Part shown: in pieces, positions 14,410-15,386 of the stretch
How positions within the stretch are numbered: position 1 is the first letter of the stretch
Layout: each line of letters opens with the position of its first letter
Assembly (NCBI GenBank): GCA_937967705.1
Contig: CALCJG010000098.1
Span: forward strand, 1 to 15,386
DNA from: an uncultured Spirochaetia bacterium
GTDB lineage: Bacteria > Spirochaetota > UBA4802 > JAGODF01
Direction: 5' to 3'
Length of the DNA: 15,386 nt
Position numbers and translations under genes: made by a program
Notes under the pieces: model-generated
Databases searched by the model: none
What the model was told of the DNA's origin: nothing
Seen by the model: the letters and a program-made list of their open reading frames with translations, nothing else

Positions 14410-14460
14410 AAATAAAACGGCAGGGCATCTATTATAATCCAATCCATAAAAGCCCTGCCG
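14410..14460 (-). terminator. Terminator of glyA
   Basis: On the minus strand CGGCAGGGC (14452-14460) and GCCCTGCCG (14418-14426) form a perfect 9-bp stem around a 25-base loop. TTTTATTTG follows directly. It lies 26 bp past the glyA stop. On the plus strand no T-run follows, so it is one-directional. The loop is long for a terminator and contains TATAAT on the plus strand. Confidence 0.75.
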
Positions 14461-14485
14461 AAGGTAAGAAATAATATCGGTTATT

Positions 14486-15338
14486 CTATGTGAGCCTGAG
14501 GAAATCCGTAGGATAGGTCTGACAGAGCTCCTTTACCTCACCGCGAACCCTCGCCAGCACCTTATCATCGCTCATGTTATCGATGGTATCCGCTATCATC
14601 GTTCCCACTCGCTTGAAATCCCCCTCCTTGAACCCCCGGGTGGTCAGGGCAGGGCTTCCCAGGCGAATCCCGCTGGTTACGAAGGGGGATTTATCGTCAA
14701 ATGGAACGCCGTTCTTGTTGCATGTGATCCCCGCCTCGTCCAGCCGGTTGGCCACATCCTTCCCGGTGAGGTTTTTATTCCTGAGATCCACGAGCATCAG
14801 GTGATTGTCTGTCCCGCCGGAGGTAATGGTGAGTCCGCGGGAGAGGAGCGTATCCGCCAGCGCTTTAGCGTTCTTGATAACCTGCGCGGAGTATTCCTTG
14901 AATTCCGGAGAGAGCGCCTCTTGGAAGGCAACGGCCTTGGCGGCGATGGTGTGCATCAGGGGCCCGCCCTGGATTCCAGGGAAGATGTTCTTATTCATCT
15001 CCGCTTCCCGCTCCTGGGAGGTGAGGATGACCCCTCCCCTGGGACCGCGGAGGGTCTTATGCGTCGTCATGGTCACGTAATCGGCAAGCCCTACCGGGGT
15101 GGGGTGATGTCCGGTACAGACGAGACCGGCGATATGGGCGATGTCAACCAGCAGCACGGCACCCACCTCGTCCGCGATCTGTTTGAATTCCGCAAAGTCT
15201 ATGATACGGGGATAGGCCGACGCCCCGGCAATGATCATCTTGGGTTTGTGTTCCCGTGCCTTCTTCCAGGCATCGTCCATATCGATACGATGGGTATCCC
15301 GGGTAACCCCGTAGGAGACCACATTGAAGAAGAGGCCT
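14486..15338 (-). CDS. glyA: Serine hydroxymethyltransferase, 5' end missing
   Basis: PLP enzyme that interconverts serine and glycine with tetrahydrofolate, feeding one-carbon metabolism. Only the C-terminal 283 or so residues are present, about two thirds of the usual length of about 415. [15 protein letters not shown] contains the PLP-binding Lys, encoded at 15056-15058. [25 protein letters not shown] and [16 protein letters not shown] are strongly conserved. A GTG at 15322 is internal, since the frame continues as [10 protein letters not shown] to 15338, where genomic sequence meets adapter. The gene is therefore cut by the assembly edge and is not a biological pseudogene. It ends with its own terminator, convergent to acpS. 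Confidence 0.95.
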
Positions 15339-15386
15339 AGATCGGAAGAGCGTCGTGTAGGGAAAGAGTGTAGATCTCGGTGGTCG
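15339..15386. other. Illumina TruSeq adapter contamination
   Basis: All 48 bases equal the reverse complement of the TruSeq universal adapter: they begin AGATCGGAAGAGCGTCG and end with CTCGGTGGTCG, just short of the last ten adapter bases. They carry no biological information and mark the true contig end at 15338. Confidence 0.98.

Noticed and set aside
1..15338. CRISPR array, phage, transposase or integrase genes
   Set aside because: I saw no spaced direct repeats and no mobile-element proteins; the tRNA-Ser 3' ends are not repeated elsewhere as attachment sites.

Overview
The window reads as chromosomal DNA from a Gram-negative-type bacterium of moderate GC content. Pointers are a FecR/ECF sigma pair, a secreted and a putative lipid-anchored protein, a long-form HisG, HD and HD-GYP proteins, and tRNA genes without an encoded CCA. 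The gene mix (PaaK next to a double-ACT protein, many HD proteins) would suit Spirochaetota or the former Deltaproteobacteria, but I cannot place it more firmly. The right end is not biological: the last 48 bases (15339-15386) are an exact Illumina TruSeq adapter read-through, so the window ends at a contig edge and glyA is cut there.

Left part (118-10435), all on the minus strand: a CCA-adding/poly(A) polymerase-type nucleotidyltransferase; a putative beta-propeller lipoprotein with its own promoter; an operon running paaK - double ACT protein - small secreted protein - HDIG protein; a rhomboid protease with a basic C-terminal tail; an orphan response regulator REC-GAF-HD-GYP with its own promoter; and an operon hisI - hisG - HD protein with stop/start overlaps.

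Middle (10436-12084): a divergent intergenic region with a strong GC hairpin and strong Shine-Dalgarno-like motifs, then a plus-strand string of tRNA-Ser(UGA), tRNA-Ser(GCU), a small membrane protein, tRNA-Arg(ACG), a strong terminator and tadA. The tRNA-Arg is the standard substrate of TadA, the enzyme encoded 68 bp downstream, and all three tRNAs lack CCA, so they need the nucleotidyltransferase.

Right part (12086-15338): a minus-strand ECF sigma factor and an anti-sigma-like protein joining a zinc-finger N-terminus to a FecR domain; a plus-strand pair acpS (TTG start) and a small winged-helix-like protein; then convergent, truncated glyA with its terminator. I did not find an obviously new defence or mobile system. 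The most notable items are the adapter junction, the tRNA-Arg/tadA pairing, the tRNA-mRNA string, the zinc-finger/FecR fusion and the unexplained hisI-tRNA intergenic region.
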